From Methylobacterium sp. E-065 (GTDB lineage: Bacteria > Pseudomonadota > Alphaproteobacteria > Rhizobiales > Beijerinckiaceae): DNA of 64,000 nt. The position numbers and the translations under genes are program-made. The notes beneath the pieces are model-generated. The model was not told the DNA's origin. It made no database searches and was given only the letters and a program-made list of their open reading frames with translations. The first letter of the stretch is position 1; the number at the start of each line of letters is the position of its first letter. Below are positions 25,147 to 33,287 of the stretch, piece by piece. The stretch covers positions 1-64,000 of the forward strand of contig NZ_JAKSYD010000289.1 in assembly GCF_022829605.1 (NCBI RefSeq). The letters run 5' to 3'.

Positions 25147-25176
25147 GGGTTCCTCCGACAAGTCTTTGAGAATACT

Positions 25177-25204
25177 CGCGACACACCAAGAGTGCGGTGT
25201 CGCG
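25177..25204 (-). promoter_or_regulatory. Inverted repeat in the xoxF leader
   Basis: The arms cgcgacac (25177-25184) and gtgtcgcg (25197-25204) are perfectly complementary around a 12-nt centre, ending 31 nt upstream of the xoxF ATG. It could be an operator for a regulator, or a 5'-UTR hairpin affecting translation or stability of this very abundant mRNA. Confidence 0.55.
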
Positions 25205-25263
25205 TGGACTCCGACCTGACTATTTGCGACAGGGATGGACGCCTCGGTAGCGGGCTTCATCGA

Positions 25264-25359
25264 CTTTAAGAGATCTTCAGATCCCTTAGCCAGGAACCAC
25301 CATCCCTGAGGCGGTCCCCTCGAAACCGAGGCTTGCCCGGACCTTAAGAGATTTTTGAG
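25264..25359. repeat. Direct repeat upstream of xoxF
   Basis: ctttaagagatcttcag (25264-25280) and ccttaagagatttttgag (25342-25359) share the nonamer ttaagagat with exact 78-bp spacing. Paired sites like this commonly bind response regulators; MxbM encoded 10 kb away is one candidate, which is speculation. Confidence 0.5.
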
Positions 25360-25842
25360 CGCCGTCAACTCGCAGTTCCACCGATGTGGACACAGGATGA
25401 AGGCTTATTCAGAGGTTACAGAAGGCCGTTGATCGTCATCGATCCGGCTTAGGAAATGGTGCGCTGCACAATCAATTTATTGTTCGGCGCTGGCGATCTC
25501 ACGGCGTTGTGACAGCACCCTATGCAGGACTTGCATCCGGGAAAGCGTTGCTGTGCGTACTCATGCACCGGTTGCGCTGATAGTGGTCGGATAGCCAGCC
25601 GTCTTCACGGCACCGCGTTCGTCAAAGACGGCGATGCGGTATTGGATCTCTCTCGTCTAAGCCGGCTATTGAGGGGTCTGAACACCCGTGCGCCCCGTCG
25701 CCGCATGCTTTAAAGAGCGGGACCCATTTCACATAAGAAGTGTTGGGCGCGACAAATTGCCGAATCGTCCCGGCCAGCTACGCTCGAACGGCGTCGGGTA
25801 TCCGGCCTCAGGGACATCAGCGAGTCGAGGCGATGTGGCCGG

Positions 25843-26130
25843 TCAGAGCGTTCCGATTTGGCCGGTGCTCTCGAACTCGGCGGTGTCACCAACGAGGTCG
25901 GTCATCGAGATGTCGAGACGCCGCCCGTTCGCAAGCCGAAGCTGCGCGTCCGGTTCGAGCCAGATTGGCTTTAGATTGGTGTGGCTGCCGTGAAGCGTGC
26001 CGTGGGCAACGACGCCGACCTCCCGTCGCTCGACGATCACGCGGTAGCGGACCCGCACCGAACCGCATCCCTCCGCCGTAACGAGACCGCGGCCGGTCAG
26101 CGTCTTGAGGACTTCGTTCGGCTCGAACAT
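25843..26130 (-). CDS. Small protein of unknown function, PilZ-like size
   Basis: The 95-residue product starting MFEPNEVLKTLTGRGLVTAEGCGS reads like a real soluble protein rich in beta strands (VRVRYRVIVERREVGVVAHGTLHG, LEPDAQLRLANGRRLDISMTDL). I do not recognise the family; the strand pattern would suit a small beta-barrel domain. The start is ATG 26130, with an upstream GTG at 26184 as an alternative. It stands alone between rnd and the xoxF upstream region. Confidence 0.6.
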   Translation of the reverse strand: MFEPNEVLKTLTGRGLVTAEGCGSVRVRYRVIVERREVGVVAHGTLHGSHTNLKPIWLEPDAQLRLANGRRLDISMTDLVGDTAEFESTGQIGTL

Positions 26131-26240
26131 ACGCGGGACGCACGGGCGGGAAGGAACGGCAACCGGGTTGCCATTTAATCCCACCCACCGGCCAAGTCAC
26201 GCCTTCATGGTTCGGTTATTCCACGCCCGTCAGCGGGCAC

Positions 26241-27413
26241 TCAGTCCACGGCGGGCGATGCCGGTTCGAGATCCCGCACCACGATCCGTCCGGCCTCGAC
26301 GGAGAGCGCCAGCCGGCCCTGCTTCAGCGCGAGCGCCTTCTCGCCGAACAGCGTGCGCCGCCAGCCTTCGAGGGCGGGCACGTTCGCGCGATCGTCGTCG
26401 GCGATCGCTTCGAGATCATCGACGGTGCCGATGATCTTCGGCGCGACGCCTTCGGCTTCGCAGACGGCCTTCAGCAGCACCTTCAAGAGTTCGACGATGG
26501 CGCCGTTGCCACCGCCCCGGCGCAGCCGCTCCGGCATACGGATGTCGGCCGTGTCTCGCGACAGCCCACGCTCCACCGCCGCAAGGATGTCGGTGCCCGT
26601 GCGCGACCGCTCGAAGCCGGCCGGGATCGTGCGCAGGCGGCCCAAGGCTTCGACGCTTCGGGGCGCCGCGGAAGCGATGTCGATCACCGCCTCATCCTTG
26701 AGCACCCGCCCGCGTGGGACGTTGCGTGTCTGCGCCTCGCTCTCGCGCCACGCCGCGACTTCCATGAGCACGGCGATTTCGCGTGGCTTGCGCATGCGGC
26801 CGGAGAGCCGCCGCCACGCCTGGGAGGGATCAGCCCGGTACGTGTCGGGCGAGGTCAGGACCGCCATCTCCTCGTCGAGCCATGCGCCGCGGTCGGTGCG
26901 CAGCAGCTCGGCGACCAGGACTTCGTAGACCGTGACGAGGTGGGTGACGTCCGACAGGGCGTAGGTCAGCTGCGCCTCGGACAGGGGCCGCCGGGACCAG
27001 TCGGTGAAGCGGGACGACTTGTCGATTTTGGCCTTGGCGACATCGTTGACCAGCTGCTCGTACGAGACGGAATCGCCGTAGCCGCACACCATGGCGGCGA
27101 CCTGCGTGTCGAAGAACGGATGCGGTAGGATCCCGCCCATCATCCAGACGATCTCGAGGTCCTGGCGGGCGGAATGGAAGACCTTCACGGTCCGCGTATC
27201 CGCCATCAAGTCAATGAACGGCTGCAGATCGATTCCCGGCGCCAGGGGATCGACCAGGACGGCAGTGCCGTCCGGGGCCGCCATCTGGATCAGGCAGAGC
27301 TTGGGGTAGTAGGTCGTCTCGCGCATGAACTCCGTGTCGACCGTCACGAAGGGTTGCGCGGCCAGACGCGTACAGATGTCCCGCAGGGTGCCGGTCGAAG
27401 AAATCAGATCCAT
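26241..27413 (-). CDS. rnd: Ribonuclease D
   Basis: The 390-residue 3'-5' exoribonuclease takes part in tRNA 3' processing. DEDD exonuclease motifs are visible: FVTVDTEFMRETTYYPKLCLIQ near residue 22, VKVFHSARQDLEIVW near 78 and YALSDVTHLVTVYEVL near 155. The HRDC region follows (about 205-285). The ATG at 27413 is preceded by unrelated residues in a longer frame. It is transcribed leftward, with 74 nt to the WYL-like gene upstream. Confidence 0.95.
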   Translation of the reverse strand: MDLISSTGTLRDICTRLAAQPFVTVDTEFMRETTYYPKLCLIQMAAPDGTAVLVDPLAPGIDLQPFIDLMADTRTVKVFHSARQDLEIVWMMGGILPHPFFDTQVAAMVCGYGDSVSYEQLVNDVAKAKIDKSSRFTDWSRRPLSEAQLTYALSDVTHLVTVYEVLVAELLRTDRGAWLDEEMAVLTSPDTYRADPSQAWRRLSGRMRKPREIAVLMEVAAWRESEAQTRNVPRGRVLKDEAVIDIASAAPRSVEALGRLRTIPAGFERSRTGTDILAAVERGLSRDTADIRMPERLRRGGGNGAIVELLKVLLKAVCEAEGVAPKIIGTVDDLEAIADDDRANVPALEGWRRTLFGEKALALKQGRLALSVEAGRIVVRDLEPASPAVD

Positions 27414-27488
27414 GAACCGGCTATACGCAACCGACGCGGCGGTGGGGAGGGAAACCCGCACCGCGTCCCTGTTTTTCCCGTATTCCCG

Positions 27489-27914
27489 TCATGAACCCCA
27501 TGTTGAGGAAACCTTCAGGGGTTGCGAGGCGGCCCTCCGGCGCGCTTGTCCCTGTCGCTTGATCCGAAGGGTATCGGCCCGGCGCTGCGCCTCGGCGCGC
27601 CCGAGCAGCCGGTCGAGGATACCGGTCTCGATGCGTTCGCCGGTGGCGCCATCCACGAGGCGACGGATCCGGTCGACCCGGAAACCGCGATAGCCGCCCC
27701 GACGGGCGTCTATGCCGCCGAGGAGGGTCCGGCCGGGTCCGAGCTTGAGTTCGCGCGCGGCGAGGGAGCGGTTGCTCCAGGCACCGGACGCGTCCTCGTA
27801 GACGAGGTCGAAATGCCCATCGAGCGGCAGCGTCCGCCACGCGCTCGGACGCGCATCGACAGGGGTAGCTCGGCCGCCCCCGGATGGAAGAAAAGCGTTT
27901 TCGATCATGGACAT
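27489..27914 (-). CDS. WYL-like small protein of unknown function
   Basis: The 141-residue product begins MSMIENAFLPSGGG. Its centre, FDLVYEDASGAWSNRSLAARELKLG followed by LLGGIDARRGGYRGFRVDRIRRLVDGATGE, has the order of a WYL-type ligand-binding domain: a hydrophobic strand, a 'dasG..s.R' turn, and an 'FRvDRI..l.d..tGe' ending. No helix-turn-helix is present, so it would be a stand-alone sensor-like domain. It lies upstream of rnd in the same direction and divergent from aspS. Family placement is by eye and moderate. Confidence 0.62.
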   Translation of the reverse strand: MSMIENAFLPSGGGRATPVDARPSAWRTLPLDGHFDLVYEDASGAWSNRSLAARELKLGPGRTLLGGIDARRGGYRGFRVDRIRRLVDGATGERIETGILDRLLGRAEAQRRADTLRIKRQGQARRRAASQPLKVSSTWGS

Positions 27915-28052
27915 GATATGGGGATTGCTGGGCCCGTCCGGTAGTCCGGCGGGGATCGCCGAAGCCGTTTCCCGAGGCCTCCGGTGCGGACCGCGCTTGA
28001 CTTGGGGGGGCTCGCGTGAATGGTGCCGGCCTTCCCACAGAAGAAGCCCGTC

Positions 28053-29897
28053 ATGCATCGTTACCGTTCCCACACCTGCGGGGCGCTCCGCCCGTCCGAT
28101 GTCGGGCAGGCCGTCCGGCTTTCAGGCTGGTGCCACCGCATTCGCGACCATGGCGGTGTGCTCTTCATCGATCTGCGCGATCATTACGGGCTGACGCAGT
28201 GCGTGATCGATTCGGATTCCCCGGCCTTCAAAGCGGCTGATGCCGTGCGCTCGGAATGGGTCGTGCGGATCGATGGCCGCGTGCGGACCCGCCCGGCCGG
28301 CACAGAAAACCCCGAGCTGCCGACCGGCGTCGTGGAAGTCTATATCGACGACCTGGAGGTGCTAGGCCCGGCGGGCGAGCTGCCGCTGCCGGTCTTCGGC
28401 GATCTGGAATACCCGGAAGAGACGCGGCTGCGCTACCGCTTCCTCGACCTGCGCCGGGAGAAGCTCCACGCGAACATCATGAAGCGCGGCGCGATCATCG
28501 ACTCGCTCCGCCGCCGGATGCGCGACGGCGGCTTCTTCGAGTTTCAGACACCCATTCTCACGGCGTCGAGCCCGGAGGGCGCCCGCGACTATCTCGTGCC
28601 GTCGCGGGTCCATCCCGGCAAGTTCTACGCGCTGCCGCAGGCGCCGCAGCAGTTCAAGCAGCTGACGATGATCGCGGGCTTCGACCGCTACTTCCAGATC
28701 GCGCCCTGCTTCCGCGACGAGGATGCCCGGGCCGACCGCTCGCCGGGCGAGTTCTACCAGCTCGATATCGAGATGAGCTTCGTCACCCAGGAGGACGTGT
28801 TCCAGGCGGTGGAGCCGGTTCTGCGCGGGGTATTCGACGAATTCGCCCAGGGCAAGCGCGTCACGCAGGAATTCCCGCGGATCACCTACGCGGATTCGAT
28901 GCTGAAATACGGTGTCGATAAGCCGGATCTGCGCAATCCGCTGATCATCGCCGACGTGACGGACCTGTTTGCCCGCGAGGACGTGGCCTTCAAGGCGTTC
29001 AAGGGTGTGATCGCCGGCGGCGGTGTGGTCCGGGCGATCCCGGCGACAGGAGCGGCCGCGCAGTCGCGCTCGTTCTTCGACAGGCTGAACGACTGGGCGC
29101 GCTCCGAGGGGGCGCCGGGGCTCGGCTACGTCGTGTTTGAGGAGGAGAACGGGCAGCTCACCGGCAAGGGGCCGATCGCAAAGTTCATCCCGGCCGAGGT
29201 GCAGGCGCTGATCGCCGAGCGGGCCGGGGCCAAGGCGGGCGATGCGGTGTTCTTCTCCGCCGGCGTCGAGGGCAAGGCGGCCGGGCTCGCCGGCAAGGCG
29301 CGCATCCGCATCGGCGACGAGCTGGGCCTGTGTGACAAGGACCAGTACGCCTTCTGCTGGATCACCGACTTCCCGATGTACGAGTGGAGCGAGGAGGAGA
29401 AGCGGATCGACTTCTCGCACAATCCGTTCTCCATGCCGAACATCGATCGCGAAGAGTTCCTCGCACTCGATCTCGAAGCACTGGCGTCGGAGGACGAGAC
29501 CGGCGCCAACACCAAGAAAATCCTCGGCATCAAGGCGTTCCAGTACGACATCGTCTGCAACGGGACCGAGCTGTCGTCCGGCGCGATCCGGAACCACCGT
29601 CCCGACGTGATGGAGAAGGCGTTTGCCATCGCGGGCTACGGCCGCGAGGTGCTTGAGGAGAAGTTCGGCGGCATGCTGAACGCGCTCCGCATGGGCGCCC
29701 CGCCGCACGGTGGCATCGCGCCGGGTGTCGACCGCATCGTCATGCTCCTGTGCGATGAGCCGAACATCCGCGAGGTGGTGCTGTTCCCGATGAACCAGCG
29801 CGCCGAGGATCTGATGATGGGCGCGCCCGCCGAGGCAACGCCCAAGCAACTCCGTGAGCTGCATATCCGGCTCAACCTGCCTGAGAAGAAGGCCTAG
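28053..29897 (+). CDS. aspS: Aspartyl-tRNA synthetase
   Basis: The 614-residue class II synthetase charges tRNA-Asp (probably also tRNA-Asn, since gatCAB is present at 56.7-60.6 kb). The N-terminal OB-fold starts at MHRYRSHTCGALRPSDVG. Motif 2 is FRDEDARADRSPGEFYQLD (about residues 216-235), the bacterial GAD insertion spans about 300-420, and motif 3 is GMLNALRMGAPPHGGIAPGVDRI near residue 548. A co-occurring GatCAB usually goes with a non-discriminating AspRS; sequence alone does not settle that here. A glycosyltransferase gene follows after 12 nt. Confidence 0.97.
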   Translation: MHRYRSHTCGALRPSDVGQAVRLSGWCHRIRDHGGVLFIDLRDHYGLTQCVIDSDSPAFKAADAVRSEWVVRIDGRVRTRPAGTENPELPTGVVEVYIDDLEVLGPAGELPLPVFGDLEYPEETRLRYRFLDLRREKLHANIMKRGAIIDSLRRRMRDGGFFEFQTPILTASSPEGARDYLVPSRVHPGKFYALPQAPQQFKQLTMIAGFDRYFQIAPCFRDEDARADRSPGEFYQLDIEMSFVTQEDVFQAVEPVLRGVFDEFAQGKRVTQEFPRITYADSMLKYGVDKPDLRNPLIIADVTDLFAREDVAFKAFKGVIAGGGVVRAIPATGAAAQSRSFFDRLNDWARSEGAPGLGYVVFEEENGQLTGKGPIAKFIPAEVQALIAERAGAKAGDAVFFSAGVEGKAAGLAGKARIRIGDELGLCDKDQYAFCWITDFPMYEWSEEEKRIDFSHNPFSMPNIDREEFLALDLEALASEDETGANTKKILGIKAFQYDIVCNGTELSSGAIRNHRPDVMEKAFAIAGYGREVLEEKFGGMLNALRMGAPPHGGIAPGVDRIVMLLCDEPNIREVVLFPMNQRAEDLMMGAPAEATPKQLRELHIRLNLPEKKA

Positions 29898-29909
29898 TCC
29901 GGCCGCGCG

Positions 29910-30782
29910 GTGCCGCGCCTCGTCGCCATCGTGGTTGCGCACGACAGCGCCGAGGTGCTGCCCGCCTGCCTTGCCGCGCTCGCCGGGCAGCATGTGCCGG
30001 CGATCGTGGTCGACAATGCCAGCCGGGATGCCTCCGCTGCCGTCGCGGAGGAAGCCGGCGCGCAGGTGATTCGCAACGCCCGCAACGAGGGCTACGGCCG
30101 CGCCAACAACCGGGGCGTCCGGGCCGCCGTGACGGCGGAGCACATCCTGTTCGTCAACCCGGACGTGATCCTGCGTCCCGGCGCCGTCGATGCCCTGTTG
30201 GCGGCCGCCCGGGCCTGGCCGGATGCCGGCCTGCTGGCACCGCGGCTGGTCGAGCCCGACGGGCGCTTCTTCTTCCAGGCGCGCTCGCTGCTCGCGCCCT
30301 ATCTGACCAATCCGGGCGGCCGGCGCGCGCTGCCGCAGGGCGATGCCTGCGCGCCGTTCCTGTCCGGGGCCTGTCTGCTGATGCCGCGCCGCCTCTTCCT
30401 GGACCTCGGCGGCTTCGACGAGCGCATCTTCCTGTTCTACGAGGACGACGACCTGTGCCGGCGCGTCGCCGAGGCCGGTCGCGCCCTCATCCACGTCCAC
30501 GCTGCCGAGGCGCTGCACGGCCGCGGCCGTTCCTCGGCGCCCGAGCGGGGCCGCGTGTTCCGCACACGCTGGCATCAGGCTTGGTCGCGGGCCTATGTCA
30601 GCTGCAAATACGGCTTGCCCGATCCGAGCCTCGGGATCCTGCTGACCAACCTGCCGAAGGCGCTGCTCTCCGCCCTGATTCTGCGCCGGAGCGGGCTGGA
30701 GCGGTATGGCGGCTCGGCGGCGGGCGCCCTCGCCTTCCTGCGCGGCCGCACCGCCCTGGCACGCGAAGGCCTGTCCGGATGA
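29910..30782 (+). CDS. Family 2 glycosyltransferase (rhamnosyltransferase-like)
   Basis: The 290-residue GT-A enzyme has VAIVVAHDSAEVLPACLAAL and VVDNASRDASAAVAEEAG at the N-terminus, the donor-binding ILFVNPDVIL near residue 80 and GGFDERIFLFYEDDDLCRRV near residue 170, which carries the putative catalytic acid. It resembles O-antigen or exopolysaccharide sugar transferases; the acceptor is unknown. The start is GTG. Its stop overlaps the following acyltransferase start (ATGA), so the two probably modify the same surface glycan. Confidence 0.88.
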   Translation: MPRLVAIVVAHDSAEVLPACLAALAGQHVPAIVVDNASRDASAAVAEEAGAQVIRNARNEGYGRANNRGVRAAVTAEHILFVNPDVILRPGAVDALLAAARAWPDAGLLAPRLVEPDGRFFFQARSLLAPYLTNPGGRRALPQGDACAPFLSGACLLMPRRLFLDLGGFDERIFLFYEDDDLCRRVAEAGRALIHVHAAEALHGRGRSSAPERGRVFRTRWHQAWSRAYVSCKYGLPDPSLGILLTNLPKALLSALILRRSGLERYGGSAAGALAFLRGRTALAREGLSG

Positions 30783-31855
30783 GCGCGCGGACCATCGCCG
30801 AAGCGCTCGATGCCGGGCGCAATGGCTTCACCGGCCTGCGGCTGGCGCTGGCGGTCGCCGTGGTCGTGTCCCACGCCTTCAGCGTCGCGACCGGCGCCCC
30901 CGGGGACGAGCCCCTGACCCGTCTCACCGGCTACACGTTGGGCGAGCACGCGGTGAACGGCTTCTTCGCCGTATCGGGCTTCCTCGTGACCATGAGCTGC
31001 GACCGGCGCGGGATCCGGGACTATGCGCTGGCCCGAAGCTTACGGATCCTGCCCGGACTGGTCGCCGCGACTCTGATCGTGTCTCTGGGCCTCGGCGCGG
31101 CGATGACCCGCCTGCCCGTCTCCGAGTATCTTCGCGAGCCGAGCCTGTGGGCGTTCATCCGCGGGACGCTGACGACCTTCAAGAGCAATGCCGCCCTCCC
31201 CGGCGTGTTCGAGCACAACCCGTACCCGGCGCCGCTCGGCACGGTCTGGACGCTGAAATACGAGGTTCTGTGCTATCTCGGCGTTCTCGCCGCCGCCCTG
31301 TGCGGTCTGCTCCGGCGGCGTTGGTCGGCCCTGGTGATCGTCGCGGGGCTCGCACTGGCGCTGGCCATCGTGGGCGGCCTGCGGGGCTCCGACTTGCCCA
31401 AGGGCATCGAGACCGCCCTGCGCCTGCCCCTGATCTTCGCGGCTGGCGCGTGCCTCTATCTCTGGCGCGAGCGCCTGCGGATCTCCGGCGCCGCCCTCGC
31501 CTGCCTCGCCTTCGGGGCCTGCGTCCTCGCGCGGACGCCGGCCCATCCGGCCTTGCTGTTCCTGGCGGAAGCCTACGGCGTGGTCTGGCTGGCCCTCGGT
31601 CCCCTGGCGCGGGGCGTGTTCGATCCACCGGCGGACCTGTCCTACGGGGTCTATCTCTACGGCTGGCCGATCCAGCAGACCCTGTACGCGCTCTGGCCGG
31701 AGATCTCGGGACCCGCGCTGCTGGCCCCCGCCCTCGCGGCGACGCTGCCGGTGGCGGCGCTGTCCTGGTACGGGGTGGAGCGGCCGGCCCTGGCGCTCAA
31801 GGCGCGGGCGCTCGGGCGGCGACGCCTCGGCACGATCGAGCCGGCGGGGCCGTGA
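30779..31855 (+). CDS. Membrane acyltransferase, family 3
   Basis: The 358-residue protein is a polytopic inner-membrane enzyme, about ten hydrophobic segments, of the acyltransferase-3/OafA type that acetylates cell-surface sugars. Family cues are NGFTGLRLALAVAVVVSHAF with the catalytic His at the N-terminus, AVNGFFAVSGFLVT, the TLKYEVLCYLGV segment and SYGVYLYGWPIQQ near the end. It is translationally coupled to the upstream glycosyltransferase (ATGA) and the downstream small gene (GTGA). Confidence 0.88.
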   Translation: MSARTIAEALDAGRNGFTGLRLALAVAVVVSHAFSVATGAPGDEPLTRLTGYTLGEHAVNGFFAVSGFLVTMSCDRRGIRDYALARSLRILPGLVAATLIVSLGLGAAMTRLPVSEYLREPSLWAFIRGTLTTFKSNAALPGVFEHNPYPAPLGTVWTLKYEVLCYLGVLAAALCGLLRRRWSALVIVAGLALALAIVGGLRGSDLPKGIETALRLPLIFAAGACLYLWRERLRISGAALACLAFGACVLARTPAHPALLFLAEAYGVVWLALGPLARGVFDPPADLSYGVYLYGWPIQQTLYALWPEISGPALLAPALAATLPVAALSWYGVERPALALKARALGRRRLGTIEPAGP

Positions 31856-32181
31856 AGGATTTCGACAGGCTGCTCCCGCCTCCGGCAGCCTTGGCGGTAG
31901 CGGCAAGGCTGCTGGAGGCCCAGGGCTTCACGATCGTCGCCCGGAACGAGCGCGGCGACACCCTTTACCTCGCGCGTCCGGGCCATAACGCGACCCTCCG
32001 CCTATCCAACCATGCACGTCGGCCGCGGCAGCGGCGAAGCCATCCCGAGGTCGTCACGAGCCTCGTAGTCGCCACGCCGAAGCGGTTGGGCCAACTCGAC
32101 GTGATGATCGCAGCGGCGCTGCGGGATTATGCGGCTCGCACAACTGAAGCTGCGGCGGGGGAGCTCCCGCCCGCTGAATAG
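31852..32181 (+). CDS. Small protein of unknown function after the acyltransferase
   Basis: The 109-residue product (start GTG, MKDFDRLLPPPAALAVAARLLEAQGF) is coupled to the acyltransferase by a 4-nt overlap. It has a helical N-terminus, a short strand pair (TLYLARPGHNATLRLSNH), a basic stretch (RRPRQRRSH) and a helical C-terminus. No family recognised. Codon use is like the GC-rich host, in contrast to the AT-richer DNA that begins about 50 nt downstream. Confidence 0.6.
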   Translation: MKDFDRLLPPPAALAVAARLLEAQGFTIVARNERGDTLYLARPGHNATLRLSNHARRPRQRRSHPEVVTSLVVATPKRLGQLDVMIAAALRDYAARTTEAAAGELPPAE

Positions 32182-32193
32182 GAAAATCCCGAC

Positions 32194-32220
32194 AAAACCG
32201 CCTCGCGAGATAGGTTTTTT
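32194..32220 (+). terminator. Possible terminator at the left edge of the atypical patch
   Basis: aaaacc (32194-32199) pairs with ggtttt (32213-32218) and the right arm continues into a T-run. The stem is short and A/T-rich, so this is a weak call. It separates the glycan operon from the toxin-like pseudogene. Confidence 0.35.
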
Positions 32221-32241
32221 GTCCAAGCGGGGGTGGGGCGG

Positions 32242-33287
32242 ATGTCGCGACTGACCAATGATCGTCACGCTCAGGAAGTCGCGGCCCTTCGCACCGCGCT
32301 CGCTGGCCTCGCCATCGGCGTCAAGCTAATACGGCTTGAGCACGTTTTGAGCCGCAAGTACCGACCTGACCAACCGCGCGCGCCGGCCGGCCAGTCCGAT
32401 GGCGGTCGCTGGCTTCCGGAGGGCACCGGCGGCGGACTCAGGCTCAATCGCAAACTGAAGACGCTGTCCTCGAAGATGGATCGCGGGTTCTTTCGATCCG
32501 GATTCGGGCCAAACCGCATACGGACTGGGACGAGCAGCACACGGTCACCGGACAGGATGGGACACGAGCGGTCTTCGAGACCTCAGGTCTCACGCAGACG
32601 ATCCGTGATGGTCACAGCAACGAGATCCTGGCTCGAAGTATCCTCACTTCGGATGGAGCGGAACCGGAAGCCTTCCTCCAACTGGCCCGGGGTCGGCCGC
32701 GCCCGTCAGACGAACTGGCACGGCGATTTGCGAGGACACTCGAGGCAGCCGGATCGCTCTTCTCGGCTCTGTCTGGGCGGAACACCACCGATCGAAGGGC
32801 TATCTTCGCTGCCCCCGCAAGCGAGTATATCCCCGGGGATGCTTATAACGATCGAGCCATGTGGGTTGGGGCAGTAGGGCAGACTGAGTTGGACCAGTTG
32901 TGCCCTCGTAACAGGGAGGTGCAGGCTATAGCGGACGCAGTCGCTGCTGGTGTCAAAGCGTCTGGTAATTACTTCGGTGGGCAGGATTTCGGCAACAAAG
33001 TGCATGCTGGCATTGCGGGCGTCATAAATGCCCGGAAAGACCAGAATTTCGTTGCTGAGACATCTTTCGATGCTACGACCGGCACGGATGCGAAATATGG
33101 CGCGCGAGGATCGATCCGGCTTGACGTGCTTGAGCGCTCGCAGCCATCAACTGTCTGTGTCTATGATCACAAGACCGGGAATGCGTACCTTAGAGGACCA
33201 CGGTCAGTCGATATTGCCACCGTTGTGCAAAGACGATATCCAGGCGCCCTGCGTTATATTCCAATCCAGATCGAGCCCATGATATGA
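32242..33287 (+). pseudogene. Frameshifted toxin-like gene with nuclease-type C-terminus
   Basis: An ATG at 32242 opens a protein whose N-terminal part includes KYRPDQPRAPAGQSDGGRW, a linker seen in many alphaproteobacterial phage-like and toxin-like proteins. Somewhere between about 32430 and 32460 the coding sense moves to another frame, equivalent to one lost base. That frame stays open to 33287 but has no ATG, GTG or TTG before 32859, so it cannot be an independent long gene. It encodes VLEDGSRVLSIRIRAKPHT... through WDEQHTVTGQDGTRAVFETSG to a C-terminal domain with RLDV and YDHKTG (Asp codon 33123, Asp-x-Lys codons 33165-33173), the D...(D/E)xK pattern of PD-(D/E)xK nucleases. Composition is clearly more AT-rich than the host from about 32.8 kb. 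Confidence 0.72.

Larger units (their letters stand above)
25147..25842. promoter_or_regulatory. xoxF upstream regulatory region and gap
   Basis: No convincing gene lies in these 696 bases; the open frames (for example near 25522-25713) lack recognisable domains. The xoxF-proximal 230 bp hold unusual structure: an 8-bp palindrome at 25177-25204, a CCTCG/CGAGG hairpin at 25318-25331, and an identical nonamer TTAAGAGAT at 25266-25274 and 25344-25352. Base composition is noticeably more AT-rich than coding DNA around it. The xoxF promoter must be here. Confidence 0.6.

Noticed and set aside
25522..25713. Small plus-strand frame upstream of xoxF
   Set aside because: A fragment such as GTAFVKDGDAVLDL looks protein-like, but there is no start context, no family and stop codons soon after. 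A decayed gene remnant is possible but unsupported.
32233..32877. Treating the first toxin-like frame as an intact 214-residue gene
   Set aside because: After about 32450 its translation becomes Arg/Ser-rich shadow sequence, while the true coding sense continues in another frame.
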